Part shown: piece by piece, positions 1 through 6,484 of the stretch
Numbering within the stretch: the stretch's first letter is position 1
How the letters are laid out: each line of letters begins with the position of its first letter
Source: Deltaproteobacteria bacterium
GTDB lineage: Bacteria; Desulfobacterota; Desulfobaccia; Desulfobaccales; 0-14-0-80-60-11
Assembly: GCA_023381945.1 (NCBI GenBank)
Contig: JAMCQY010000377.1
Location: 1 to 6,738, forward strand
Length of the DNA stretch: 6,738 nt
Direction of reading: 5' to 3'
Program-made: the position numbers and the translations under genes
The notes under the pieces: model-generated
Database searches by the model: none
What the model was told of the DNA's origin: nothing
The model's input: only the letters and a program-made list of their open reading frames with translations

Positions 1-916
1 CCAGATAGGTAATGACGAACAGGATCAACCCCAGCTCGATCAAGGCGCTGATATATATGGCGCTGGTGGCCTCGGTGAATTCGTTAGCCAGAGTGGAGGC
101 GATGCTGTTGCCGGCGGCGAAGAGCGAGGCTGAGATATGATGCGAGTTGCCGATCACAAAGGTGACGGCCATGGTCTCCCCCAAGGCCCGGCCCAACCCT
201 AAAAAGACCGCGCCGATGATGCCCACCAGACCATACGGGATGGTCACCTTATAAGTTACCTCCCAGGTGGTGGCGCCCATGCCGTAGGCGGCTTCTTTGA
301 CCACAGGGGGCACCAGGGAAAAGATGTCCCGGGTGATGGCGCAGATAAAGGGCAGGACCATGAAAGCCAGAATGATGCCGGCGGTCAGCATGCCGAGGCC
401 CATGGGCGGGCCTTGAAACAGCGGCAGCCAGCCCAGGGTTTCCCCCAAGGCCGGCTGGATGTAATTGGCCATGAAGGGAGCAAAGACGAACAGGCCCCAC
501 ATGCCGTAGATAATACTGGGAATGGCGGCCAGCAGCTCGATGATAGTGCCTACCAGCCGGCTCAACCGGGTGGGAGCCAGTTCCACCAGGAACAGGGCCA
601 AGGCGATGCTCAACGGCACTGCGATCAGCATAGCGATGAGGGTGGAGACCAGGGTGCCGTAAATACTGCTTAGTGCGCCGAAATCTTCGGTAACCGGATT
701 CCATTGCTGGGAGATCAGGAAGTGAAAACCGAAACGTTTCAGGGCTGGCAGGGATTGAGAAAGCAGGGCGAGGAAGATGCCGGCCATGAGCCCCGGAATC
801 AGCAAGGCGCTGAGGATGGTCAGCCAGCGGAAGACCCGGTCACCGCGGAAAGCCGCCTTGGCCTTGGCCGCAGCCGGTACGGATTTGGTTGCCGTAGGCA
901 TTGATAATGAATCCAT
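1..916 (-). CDS. pstC: Phosphate ABC transporter permease PstC (3' end cut by window edge)
   Basis: Inner-membrane permease subunit of the high-affinity phosphate importer PstSCAB; it pairs with PstA to form the channel driven by the PstB ATPase. Translation of the minus strand from 916 gives 305 residues with no stop before the edge. Hydrophobic segments lie near residues 31-53, 83-112, 120-147, 175-197, 229-251 and 286-305. The cytoplasmic EAA loop that contacts the ATPase starts at E208 (EAAYGMGAT) and runs to the GRALGETMAV motif (residues 242-251), typical of PstC. PstC proteins are usually about 300-330 residues, so only a short C-terminal piece should be missing. The ATG at 916 has no good Shine-Dalgarno sequence, and an in-frame ATG at 901 is a weaker alternative. 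A perfect 20-bp palindrome lies 13 bases upstream. The gene follows pstS in the same direction and is probably read through from it at a lower level. Confidence 0.95.
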   Translation of the reverse strand, partial: MDSLSMPTATKSVPAAAKAKAAFRGDRVFRWLTILSALLIPGLMAGIFLALLSQSLPALKRFGFHFLISQQWNPVTEDFGALSSIYGTLVSTLIAMLIAVPLSIALALFLVELAPTRLSRLVGTIIELLAAIPSIIYGMWGLFVFAPFMANYIQPALGETLGWLPLFQGPPMGLGMLTAGIILAFMVLPFICAITRDIFSLVPPVVKEAAYGMGATTWEVTYKVTIPYGLVGIIGAVFLGLGRALGETMAVTFVIGNSHHISASLFAAGNSIASTLANEFTEATSAIYISALIELGLILFVITYL

Positions 917-929
917 CTTATATAGACGA

Positions 930-949
930 GGGCACGGCGCGCCGTGCCC
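930..949. repeat. Perfect 20-bp GC palindrome before pstC
   Basis: The sequence reads identically on both strands and can fold as an 8-bp stem with a GCGC loop. In the pstS-pstC message it would sit 13 bases before the pstC start. On the plus strand it is followed by CTGC and five T, so it resembles a terminator for rightward transcription, although no plus-strand gene leads into it. It resembles short dispersed palindromes (REP-like) found between genes in many bacteria. A partly similar element lies at 4103-4120, sharing the core GGGCACGG. Whether it is a repeat family cannot be decided from one window. Confidence 0.6.
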
Positions 950-963
950 CTGCTTTTTAAACT

Positions 964-989
964 TGCCACTCCCAGGACTGGGACTGGCA
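964..989 (-). promoter_or_regulatory. Stem-loop in the pstS-pstC spacer
   Basis: TGCCACTCCCAG and CTGGGACTGGCA are inverted copies with one mismatch (C969 against C984) and a very short loop, giving roughly an 11-bp stem. It lies 64 bases past the pstS stop. No T-run follows it on the minus strand (the T9 tract at 1002-994 lies before it), so it is not a standard terminator. A likely role, by inference, is to protect the 3' end of pstS mRNA or slow passage into pstC, so that the binding protein is made in excess over the permease. Confidence 0.5.
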
Positions 990-1053
990 TTCCAAAAAAA
1001 AATTAATGGAGATGCTACGGTTCGTTATTTATACTGGCCATTGAGAAATATCT

Positions 1054-2112
1054 TTACTTCCCTGGCCACACCGGCTTGCCGCCGGAGGTGATCTCCTTAG
1101 CCCAGGTGGCTTCCACCAACTTCACCACGCTTTCAGGCATGGGCACATAGTCGAGCTTTTTAGCCATGTCGCCGCCGTGCTGGTAGCACCAATCGAAATA
1201 TTTCAGCATGGCCTGGGCCTTGGCGGGGTCGGGCTGGTCCTTGTGGACCATGATAAAGGTGGCGCCGGCGATGGGCCAGCTCTGGTCACCCGGCTGATCA
1301 TCCAGCATTAAATAAAAGCCAAAGGGAGCCTTGGACCAGTCGGCATTGGCCGCGGCCGCCGCAAAGGCTTCGAGGCTGGGCTTCAAGAATTTGCCGCTCT
1401 TATTCTGCATAAGAGTATATGTCATATTATTTTGTTTAACATAGGCATATTCGACGTAGCCGATGGAGCCGGGCACCACTTTCACCTGGCCGGCCACGCC
1501 TTCATTACCCTTGCCGCCGACGCCGTTTTTCGCGGGCCACTGCACCGAGGTGCCGGCGCCCACCTTCTGTTGCCATTCCGGGGAAATCATGGAGAGGTAG
1601 GTGGAAAAGATGAAGGTGGTGCCGGAGCCATCACTGCGGTGCACCTCGGTGATGGCCTGGGAGGGCAGTTTCAGGTTGGGGTTGAGCTTCTTAATAGCCG
1701 GGTCGTCCCATTTGGTGATTTTGCCGAGATAGATGTCGGCCAGCACCGGGCCGTTGAGCTTCAGGTCCCCAGGGCCGATGCCCGGAATGTTCACTGCCAG
1801 CACCACGCCGCCCATGACCATGGGCCACTGCACCAAGCCGTTCTCCTTCAGCATGTCGGCCTTTTGGGGCGCATCCGAGGCGCCGAAATCCACGGTCTTG
1901 GCCTTGATCTGGGCAATGCCGCCGCCGGAGCCGATGGACTGATAATTGATCTTGACCCCGGTGGTTTGATTATATTTGTGGGCCCACTGACCATAAATGG
2001 GGTAAGGGAAAGTGGCCCCGGCTCCGTTAAGAGTCACGGGCTGGGCCTGGGCGAGGCTGACCAGGGAGCAGCTAAGGATAAGGGCTGAGAGCAACCACCA
2101 TGACTTCCGCAT
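1054..2112 (-). CDS. pstS: Periplasmic phosphate-binding protein PstS
   Basis: Binds inorganic phosphate in the periplasm and hands it to PstC/PstA. The start is set at the second ATG (2112, giving MRKSWWLL, 352 residues). The AAGGAG site at 2125-2120 is 7 bases from it but only 1 base from the ATG at 2118. A signal peptide is clear: RK, a hydrophobic core, then AQA before QPVTL, with cleavage after residue 23. An ILSC stretch inside the core is a poor lipobox, so a lipoprotein form is less likely. Phosphate-site motifs of the family are present: GAGATFPYP (about 30-38), GSGGGIAQIK (61-70), FGASDAP (76-82) and RSDGSGTTF (159-167). Length fits the usual 340-370. It lies downstream of phoBR with its own 175-bp upstream region, so it is probably also driven by its own phosphate-regulated promoter. 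Confidence 0.97.
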   Translation of the reverse strand: MRKSWWLLSALILSCSLVSLAQAQPVTLNGAGATFPYPIYGQWAHKYNQTTGVKINYQSIGSGGGIAQIKAKTVDFGASDAPQKADMLKENGLVQWPMVMGGVVLAVNIPGIGPGDLKLNGPVLADIYLGKITKWDDPAIKKLNPNLKLPSQAITEVHRSDGSGTTFIFSTYLSMISPEWQQKVGAGTSVQWPAKNGVGGKGNEGVAGQVKVVPGSIGYVEYAYVKQNNMTYTLMQNKSGKFLKPSLEAFAAAAANADWSKAPFGFYLMLDDQPGDQSWPIAGATFIMVHKDQPDPAKAQAMLKYFDWCYQHGGDMAKKLDYVPMPESVVKLVEATWAKEITSGGKPVWPGK

Positions 2113-2119
2113 GTTCATG

Positions 2120-2125
2120 CTCCTT
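2120..2125 (-). promoter_or_regulatory. pstS ribosome binding site (decides start)
   Basis: AAGGAG on the minus strand. Its distance is 1 base to the upstream ATG (2118) and 7 bases to the in-frame ATG at 2112, which favours the latter as the real start. Confidence 0.7.
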
Positions 2126-2155
2126 CGAGTTTGGGAAGAGATTGTTTTAAACCTA

Positions 2156-2215
2156 TTTCAAAACCACGTTTCCTCGAGGTCAGGAACCCTGGCGCGCGCC
2201 GCCGCGGTTTTGAAA
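2156..2215 (-). promoter_or_regulatory. Long inverted repeat in the presumed pstS leader
   Basis: TTTCAAAACC (2156-2165) and GGTTTTGAAA (2206-2215) are perfect 10-bp inverted copies 40 bases apart. After one mismatch two more pairs (2167-2168 with 2203-2204) extend the stem. The enclosed bases hold a smaller hairpin (TTCCT at 2170-2174 with AGGAA at 2182-2186, 7-base loop) and a 10-bp GC palindrome (2191-2200). As RNA this would be a closing stem with two inner hairpins, about 45-105 bases before the pstS start. It has no T-run, so it is not a simple terminator. It could be an mRNA-stabilising or regulatory leader, or a DNA operator. Function unknown. Confidence 0.5.
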
Positions 2216-2224
2216 CACCTTAGC

Positions 2225-2263
2225 GTTAAGTTAAGGGAGAAATGTTAGGAAACGGTTAGGAAG
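2225..2263 (-). promoter_or_regulatory. Candidate PhoB box upstream of pstS
   Basis: On the minus strand TTCCTAAC occurs twice (2262-2255 and 2251-2244) with an exact 11-bp period, followed by two CTTAAC copies (2235-2230 and 2230-2225). Direct repeats with 11-bp spacing are the known layout of PhoB/PhoP-family binding sites, and CTTAAC resembles the Pho-box units described in cyanobacteria. The site is 132-150 bp before the pstS start and follows directly after phoR, the expected place for phosphate control of pstSCAB. No convincing -10 element was found, so the transcription start is open. Confidence 0.5.
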
Positions 2264-2287
2264 GGATAAATTTTTGATGAATTTGGC

Positions 2288-4057
2288 CTAATCCGGTAGA
2301 AGATGTAAAGCAAAAATGCTGCCTTTTGCCGGAGTGCTGTCCACCGTCACCCGGCCACCCAGGGCCTGGGAGATATGTTTGACGATGGCCAGGCCCAGGC
2401 CGGTGCCTCCCACTTTGCGGCTGCGGCCCGCATCCACCCGATAGAAGCGCTCAAAAATGCGGGAAAGCTGATTTTTTTCAATACCCACCCCCTGGTCATG
2501 CACCCGGACCACCACCTCGCCGCCTACCCGTAGGGCTTTCACTTGCACAATGCTGCCGGGGGGGCTGTATTTCACAGCATTATCGATCAGGTTGACCAGG
2601 GCCTGCTCCAAGAGCGGCGCATTGATCTGGGCCCGCAGGTCTCCGGGGCAATCCAATGATACCGCGATATTCTTGGCCGAGGCCTGGGCGGCGCAAACCT
2701 GAATAGCTGACTCCATAACTCCCTTGAGCTTGCCGGCGGTCAGAAAGACCCGGCCCTGCTCGGCGTCCCGTTCGATACGGGAGAGGCTGAGGAGGTCGTC
2801 AATAATCTCGTTAATCCGGTCGGTCTGCCGGGCGATGATGCGCAGGAACTTCCCGGCATTCTCGGGTTCGCGCAGCGCCCCGGCCAGCAGGGTCTCCACG
2901 AAGCCTTTAATTGAGGTGATGGGGGTCTTGAGTTCGTGGGAGACGTTGGCCACGAAGTCCCGCCGGGTCATCTCCAGGCGCCGGAGTTGCGTAATATCGT
3001 GGAGCACCACGAGAAAGCCGATATCCAGCCCCTGCGTGTCCTTCAGAAAGGTGCCGTGAGCCTGGATCACCTGCTCGCCTTGCCGCAGAACCACCTCGCC
3101 TTCCACGGGCTCCCGGGTAAAGATGATGCGGGTGATGAAGCTCTGCAACTGCGGGTCCCGCACCACTTCCTGGATGCTGCGATCCTGGGAAGTAACATAG
3201 TCCGCGCCCAGCAACTTAGCCGCTGCCGGGTTCAGGGCGATGAGGCGCTGCTCGGCGTCCACTGCCAGTACACCTTCCACCATGCTGGAAAGCACCGCTT
3301 CTTGTAACTGGCCCTGCCGGACGAGGGCGTTGATGCGGTCCTCCAGTTGCTCAGCCATGTGATTAAAGGCCTCGGCCAGGCTGCCCAATTCGTCCGCGGC
3401 GGGTACGGGCAGCCGCCGGCTCAGGTCGCCGCCGGCAAAACGCCGCGCCCCGCGCTTCAAATCTTCCAGGGGGCGGCTGATCCGTTGGGAAAGGTAGAGG
3501 CTCAAGGCCGCCAATAACAGGACGATGATTAAACCGCCCAGGGCCAATTTCCAGTAGAGGGCCCGCAGGGCTTTCGCAATGGCAGTCATGGGCAGGGAAG
3601 CCCTCACCACCCCGGCAATCCGGCCCTGGTCCTTTAAAGGGACGGCCACGTACATCCGCTGATGACCCAGGGTGAAACTGTATCTCCCTGAGGTCCCCAC
3701 CCGGCCGTGCAGCGCCTCCTGCACTTCCGGACGGTCCGCGTGATTTTCCATGCGGGCCGGGTCCTCATCGGAGTCGCCCAGGACCTGGCCGGTGGGTAAG
3801 ATCACCGTCAGCCGGGTGGCTGTCAACCTTCCCAGCTCCTTGCACAATTGATCGATCTCCCGGCCATTGGCGGGGGACAAACCGCCCCGCAAATAGTCCT
3901 GCACCAACAGGGCGCGGTTCTTCAAGTCGATTTCGGTCTGTTCCAGATAAAATTGCCGCCAGGAGGCGGTGGCGTACCAGGTGAGGGCTAAAAGGGAGAG
4001 GAGGGTCACCAGCAGATAGGAAGGAAAGAGCTGCCAGATCAGGCGTTTGCGGGGCAT
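2288..4057 (-). CDS. phoR: Phosphate-regulon sensor histidine kinase PhoR
   Basis: Inner-membrane kinase expected to phosphorylate PhoB under phosphate limitation. Order in the 589-residue form: membrane segment (about 9-29), periplasmic sensor region (30-168), second membrane segment (171-190), HAMP (192-243), PAS (250-355), HisKA with the phospho-accepting His374 in FVANVSHELKTP, and an ATPase domain. The ATPase domain has the N box at NLIDNAVKYS (N493), G1 at DQGVGI (521-526), FERFY (535-539) and G2 at GGTGLGLAI (550-558). All catalytic motifs are intact. The large periplasmic domain resembles the long PhoR of Bacillus (about 579 residues) and not the short enterobacterial one (about 431). 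The start is the ATG at 4057, with AAGG at 4067-4064 spaced 6 bases. An in-frame TTG at 4075 lies inside a tandem repeat with no good Shine-Dalgarno sequence and would add 6 residues. It follows phoB by 74 bp. Confidence 0.93.
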   Translation of the reverse strand: MPRKRLIWQLFPSYLLVTLLSLLALTWYATASWRQFYLEQTEIDLKNRALLVQDYLRGGLSPANGREIDQLCKELGRLTATRLTVILPTGQVLGDSDEDPARMENHADRPEVQEALHGRVGTSGRYSFTLGHQRMYVAVPLKDQGRIAGVVRASLPMTAIAKALRALYWKLALGGLIIVLLLAALSLYLSQRISRPLEDLKRGARRFAGGDLSRRLPVPAADELGSLAEAFNHMAEQLEDRINALVRQGQLQEAVLSSMVEGVLAVDAEQRLIALNPAAAKLLGADYVTSQDRSIQEVVRDPQLQSFITRIIFTREPVEGEVVLRQGEQVIQAHGTFLKDTQGLDIGFLVVLHDITQLRRLEMTRRDFVANVSHELKTPITSIKGFVETLLAGALREPENAGKFLRIIARQTDRINEIIDDLLSLSRIERDAEQGRVFLTAGKLKGVMESAIQVCAAQASAKNIAVSLDCPGDLRAQINAPLLEQALVNLIDNAVKYSPPGSIVQVKALRVGGEVVVRVHDQGVGIEKNQLSRIFERFYRVDAGRSRKVGGTGLGLAIVKHISQALGGRVTVDSTPAKGSIFALHLLPD

Positions 4058-4068
4058 GGGCAACCTTA

Positions 4069-4096
4069 GGTTCAAGGTTCAAGGTTCAAAGTTCAA
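4069..4096. repeat. Four-copy 7-bp tandem repeat (GGTTCAA) before phoR
   Basis: Three exact GGTTCAA units plus a fourth with one change (AGTTCAA), head to tail. On the phoR coding strand it reads TTGAACY repeated, ending 11 bases before the phoR ATG and just before its Shine-Dalgarno site. The first unit carries an in-frame TTG that could be mistaken for a start codon. Such short tandem repeats can change copy number by slippage; with a 7-bp unit this would alter leader length but not the reading frame from the ATG at 4057. Confidence 0.85.
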
Positions 4097-4102
4097 AAAG
4101 GC

Positions 4103-4120
4103 GGGCACGGAGGCCTGCCC
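4103..4120. repeat. Imperfect GC palindrome in the phoB-phoR spacer
   Basis: GGGCA and TGCCC flank a GC-rich centre (5-bp stem, one mismatch, one more pair). The element begins 12 bases past the phoB stop. It shares GGGCACGG with the palindrome at 930-949. It may be a REP-like dispersed element or a weak mRNA stem between phoB and phoR; no T-run follows on the minus strand. Confidence 0.4.
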
Positions 4121-4131
4121 CACCAGGATAA

Positions 4132-4818
4132 TCAATCCTTCAGGCGGTAGCCGATGCCGCGCACGGTCTCCAGGGATTTGCCGAAAAGGCCCAGTTTCTT
4201 CCGCAGGCCGACAATATGCACGTCCACTGAGCGCTCGGTGACGGCAAAATCTTCGCCGTGCACCTCCTTGACGATCTGGCTGCGGGTAAAGACCCAGCCG
4301 GGACGCCGCGCCAGGAGATGGAGGAGGTGAAATTCCGTTACGGTGAGATCCAGCTTTTGCCCGGCTAGCAAGACTTCATGGCGGCCCGGGTTAATCACTA
4401 AATCCTTAAATTTCAAGGGCGCGGTATCATTCGGAACTTCGGCCTTCCTTCGCCGGAGTGCCGTCCGGATGCGGGCCAGCAGCACCCGGGGGCTGAATGG
4501 CTTGGTGACATAGTCGTCCGCCCCCAACTCCAGGCCGGCGACGATATCTGCCTCTTCCCCCTTGGCGGTCAGCATGATAATGGGGATGGGCCGGGTCCGG
4601 GCGTCGCTTTTCAGCCGCCGGCAGACCTCCAGGCCGTCCACGCCGGGAAGCAGTAAATCCAGGAGAATGAGATCGGGCAGGATAGCCCGGGCAGTGGCCA
4701 CCGCCTCTTCGCCGGTGGCCGCGCCGGTTACCCGGTAGCCCTCCCGGGCCAGATTGTACCTGAGCAACTCCAGGATATCCTCTTCATCATCCACCGCCAG
4801 AATGCTTTCTTGGGCCAC
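4132..4818 (-). CDS. phoB: PhoB-type response regulator (OmpR family)
   Basis: Cytoplasmic transcription factor, 228 residues, the usual PhoB length. The receiver domain (about 5-118) has the acidic pair D10/D11, the phospho-accepting D54 in LILLDLLLPG, T84 and K106 in VTKPF, so the active site is complete. The C-terminal winged helix (about 133-226) has the OmpR-family features LTVTEFHLLHLLARRPGWVF, then RSVDVHIVGLRKKL and the terminal RGIGYRL. The start codon is GTG at 4818, supported by GGAGG at 4829-4825 with 6 bases spacing. Its place directly before phoR and near pstS is the main reason for calling it PhoB and not another OmpR-type regulator. Two histidine kinases flank it, so it may receive phosphate from both. 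The expected target is the repeat region upstream of pstS. Confidence 0.92.
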   Translation of the reverse strand: MAQESILAVDDEEDILELLRYNLAREGYRVTGAATGEEAVATARAILPDLILLDLLLPGVDGLEVCRRLKSDARTRPIPIIMLTAKGEEADIVAGLELGADDYVTKPFSPRVLLARIRTALRRRKAEVPNDTAPLKFKDLVINPGRHEVLLAGQKLDLTVTEFHLLHLLARRPGWVFTRSQIVKEVHGEDFAVTERSVDVHIVGLRKKLGLFGKSLETVRGIGYRLKD

Positions 4819-4824
4819 CTAAGT

Positions 4825-4829
4825 CCTCC
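4825..4829 (-). promoter_or_regulatory. phoB ribosome binding site (supports GTG start)
   Basis: GGAGG on the minus strand, 6 bases before the GTG at 4818. It lies in the 43-bp gap after the upstream kinase gene, where no terminator is visible, so cotranscription is likely. Confidence 0.75.
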
Positions 4830-4861
4830 GGTTTGTCCTTTAACTGCAAGCCGGCCGCGAG

Positions 4862-5932
4862 TTATTTTTCCGGTTCAGGCAGCGAAAAAAAGAAGGTGGC
4901 CCCTTGATCGGCCTTGCCTTCGGCCCAGACGCGTCCCCCATGCCGCTGGATGATCCTCTGGACAATGGCCAGTCCAAGTCCCGTGCCTTCAAATTTCGAG
5001 TCGCCGTGCAACCTTTGAAAGGCTCCGAATAATTTATCGGCATGCGCCGGATCGAACCCTATCCCGTTATCCTTGACAAAATAGATAGTTTCACCGCATT
5101 CAAGGGAGCCTCCCAGTTCGATGTGGCCGGTTTCCCTGGGGGCAGTAAATTTGACGGCATTGGCCAAAAGATTGAGCCACACCTGTTTGATCAGGTTGTA
5201 GTCGCCCTGGGCCGGAGGCAGAGGTTTAATGGTCAATTGAATATTGGGGGTTGGGGCGTAGGCTTTGATTTCACTGACGGCACTTTTAACCAGCTTGGTC
5301 ATGTCAATCTCGGATTTTTTCACCTTCCCGTGCCCTAAACGCGAGAAGGCCAGGATGTCATTAATGAGCCTGTCCATCTGGCGGCCCCGGTCAATGATAA
5401 CGTCGAGGAGCCGTTGACCCTGAGCATCGAGTTGTTGGGCGTGGTCTTCCAAGAGGATGTTGGCAAAACCCTCGATGGCCCGGAGCGGCGCCCGCAAGTC
5501 ATGAGAGACGGAATAAGAGAAGGCCTCCAGGTCCTGGTTGGCCTCCAGGAGTTGATCCCGGGCCGCGGCCAATTTGTCCACCATGGAGTTGAACGACTCG
5601 GAGAACTCCCCCATGAAGTCGACCCGCTGGTTAAAATCACCTTGGGCGATCATCTGGGTTTGCCAGGTGAGATGGCGCAGGCTGGCCTGCAAGCTCTTGA
5701 GGGCGCCGGCCATCAGACCCCTGGCCTTGAGCGCCGGCGACAGGTCTCCTTTGGATACGGCCAGGGCAAAATCCTGGGCCGCCCGCATCTCGGCAAGCAG
5801 CCGGGCCAGCCGGGCCTGCTGATCCCGGGTTCCGGGTAGTTCAGGGGGCGGAGGTGCGCCTCGAAACCAGGTTGATTCAATGGCCTGGAGGGCGCATGCC
5901 AGGTCGTCGCTGGGAGAATCTTTCGAAACCAT
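4862..5932 (-). CDS. Soluble HAMP-containing sensor histidine kinase
   Basis: A 356-residue kinase with no membrane segment or signal peptide, so cytoplasmic. The N-terminal part (about 1-50) has a proline stretch (APPPPELPG) and no recognised domain. Two HAMP-like units seem to follow: one around AVSKGDLSPALKARGLMAGALKSL (58-81) and one around MIAQGDFNQRVDFMGEFSESFNSM (94-117). HisKA follows with His144 in YSVSHDLRAPLRAIEGF, the form seen in phytochrome-class kinases. The ATPase domain has the N box NLLANAVKF (N258), DNGIGF (288-293) and GTGLGLAI (316-323). All catalytic residues are present. Its ATG shares one base with the TGA of the V4R gene (TGATG), and AAGGA lies just upstream, so translation is coupled and the V4R protein is its likely sensory partner. 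No dedicated regulator is next to it other than phoB, so PhoB is a possible target (inference). Confidence 0.85.
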   Translation of the reverse strand: MVSKDSPSDDLACALQAIESTWFRGAPPPPELPGTRDQQARLARLLAEMRAAQDFALAVSKGDLSPALKARGLMAGALKSLQASLRHLTWQTQMIAQGDFNQRVDFMGEFSESFNSMVDKLAAARDQLLEANQDLEAFSYSVSHDLRAPLRAIEGFANILLEDHAQQLDAQGQRLLDVIIDRGRQMDRLINDILAFSRLGHGKVKKSEIDMTKLVKSAVSEIKAYAPTPNIQLTIKPLPPAQGDYNLIKQVWLNLLANAVKFTAPRETGHIELGGSLECGETIYFVKDNGIGFDPAHADKLFGAFQRLHGDSKFEGTGLGLAIVQRIIQRHGGRVWAEGKADQGATFFFSLPEPEK

Positions 5933-6453
5933 CAGTCCTTAGCTTTAGCGGTAAAACGGCAGGTGCGGTCGCCGGTGCACCAGCAGTCGATCTCTTTTAC
6001 CACGAAGTTTTTGCCGGAGAAGTTCTCCAGCAAACCGGCGATAAAGCCCTCATCGTAAACGCAAATCTCGTAATCCAGTTCCGGCAGGCCCGAGCAGTCC
6101 AGGTCTTCGGAGACGGTCAGGACAAAATCATTGGCTTGCAAATCCGCCTTTTCCACCCGCAGGACGCCGATACCCATGTCTTTGAGGACTTCCTGGAGCT
6201 TCTTGATGAATTCGGGGAAATCGGCACAGCCAACGAGCAGGTGTTGATAAAATTGGGTGCCCGCCAGCTTGCCGGCCTCATAGAAAATCTGGTCGGTCTT
6301 TTCGGTCCCCAACTGCTGCTCCATGATGTCGCGGAAACAGAACTGCATAAGGCGGTAGACTTCGAGGCGTGCCTTAGGCCCCAGGTTGGGCCGGCCCACG
6401 TCCAGGTTCCCTAATAGTTCCCAATAGAATTGGTATTTGCGTTTGGTTTCCAT
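5932..6453 (-). CDS. V4R-domain (4-vinyl reductase type) sensor protein
   Basis: A 173-residue protein without a signal peptide or membrane segments, so cytoplasmic. The second half matches the V4R domain: CSGLPELDYEICVYDEGFIAGLL (120-142) followed by KEIDCWCTGDRTCRF (153-167). Seven cysteines occur (39, 76, 120, 131, 157, 159, 165). C131, E154, C157 and C165 have the same spacing as the zinc ligands recalled for the phenol sensors MopR/DmpR, so a zinc site is likely. V4R domains are small-molecule binding modules also found in BchJ and in XylR/DmpR activators; nothing here suggests an enzyme. The start at 6453 has AAGGG at 6464-6460, spaced 6 bases. It is the first gene of the string and overlaps the kinase gene by one base, which suggests that it senses a ligand or redox state and controls that kinase. 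The ligand is unknown. Confidence 0.8.
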   Translation of the reverse strand: METKRKYQFYWELLGNLDVGRPNLGPKARLEVYRLMQFCFRDIMEQQLGTEKTDQIFYEAGKLAGTQFYQHLLVGCADFPEFIKKLQEVLKDMGIGVLRVEKADLQANDFVLTVSEDLDCSGLPELDYEICVYDEGFIAGLLENFSGKNFVVKEIDCWCTGDRTCRFTAKAKD

Positions 6454-6484
6454 CTGTTTCCCTTAGAGGTAGGGGATTATGGCG

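Noticed and set aside
249..704. Open frame of 151 codons on the minus strand
   Set aside because: It lies inside pstC in another frame; its translation is rich in H, R, G and P with no domain, while the overlapping frame gives a clear PstC.
930..959. Rho-independent terminator on the plus strand
   Set aside because: The hairpin plus T5 has the right form, but no plus-strand gene leads into it; it is kept only as a palindrome.
1432..2088. Open frame of 218 codons on the plus strand
   Set aside because: Antisense to pstS, with low-complexity G/H/L-rich composition typical of a shadow frame in GC-rich DNA.
4058..4075. TTG at 4075 as the phoR start
   Set aside because: It lies inside a tandem repeat without a good ribosome site, whereas the ATG at 4057 has AAGG 6 bases upstream.
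5854..6414. Open frame of 186 codons on the plus strand
   Set aside because: Antisense to the V4R gene and the kinase start; both real genes show family motifs and good start sites.
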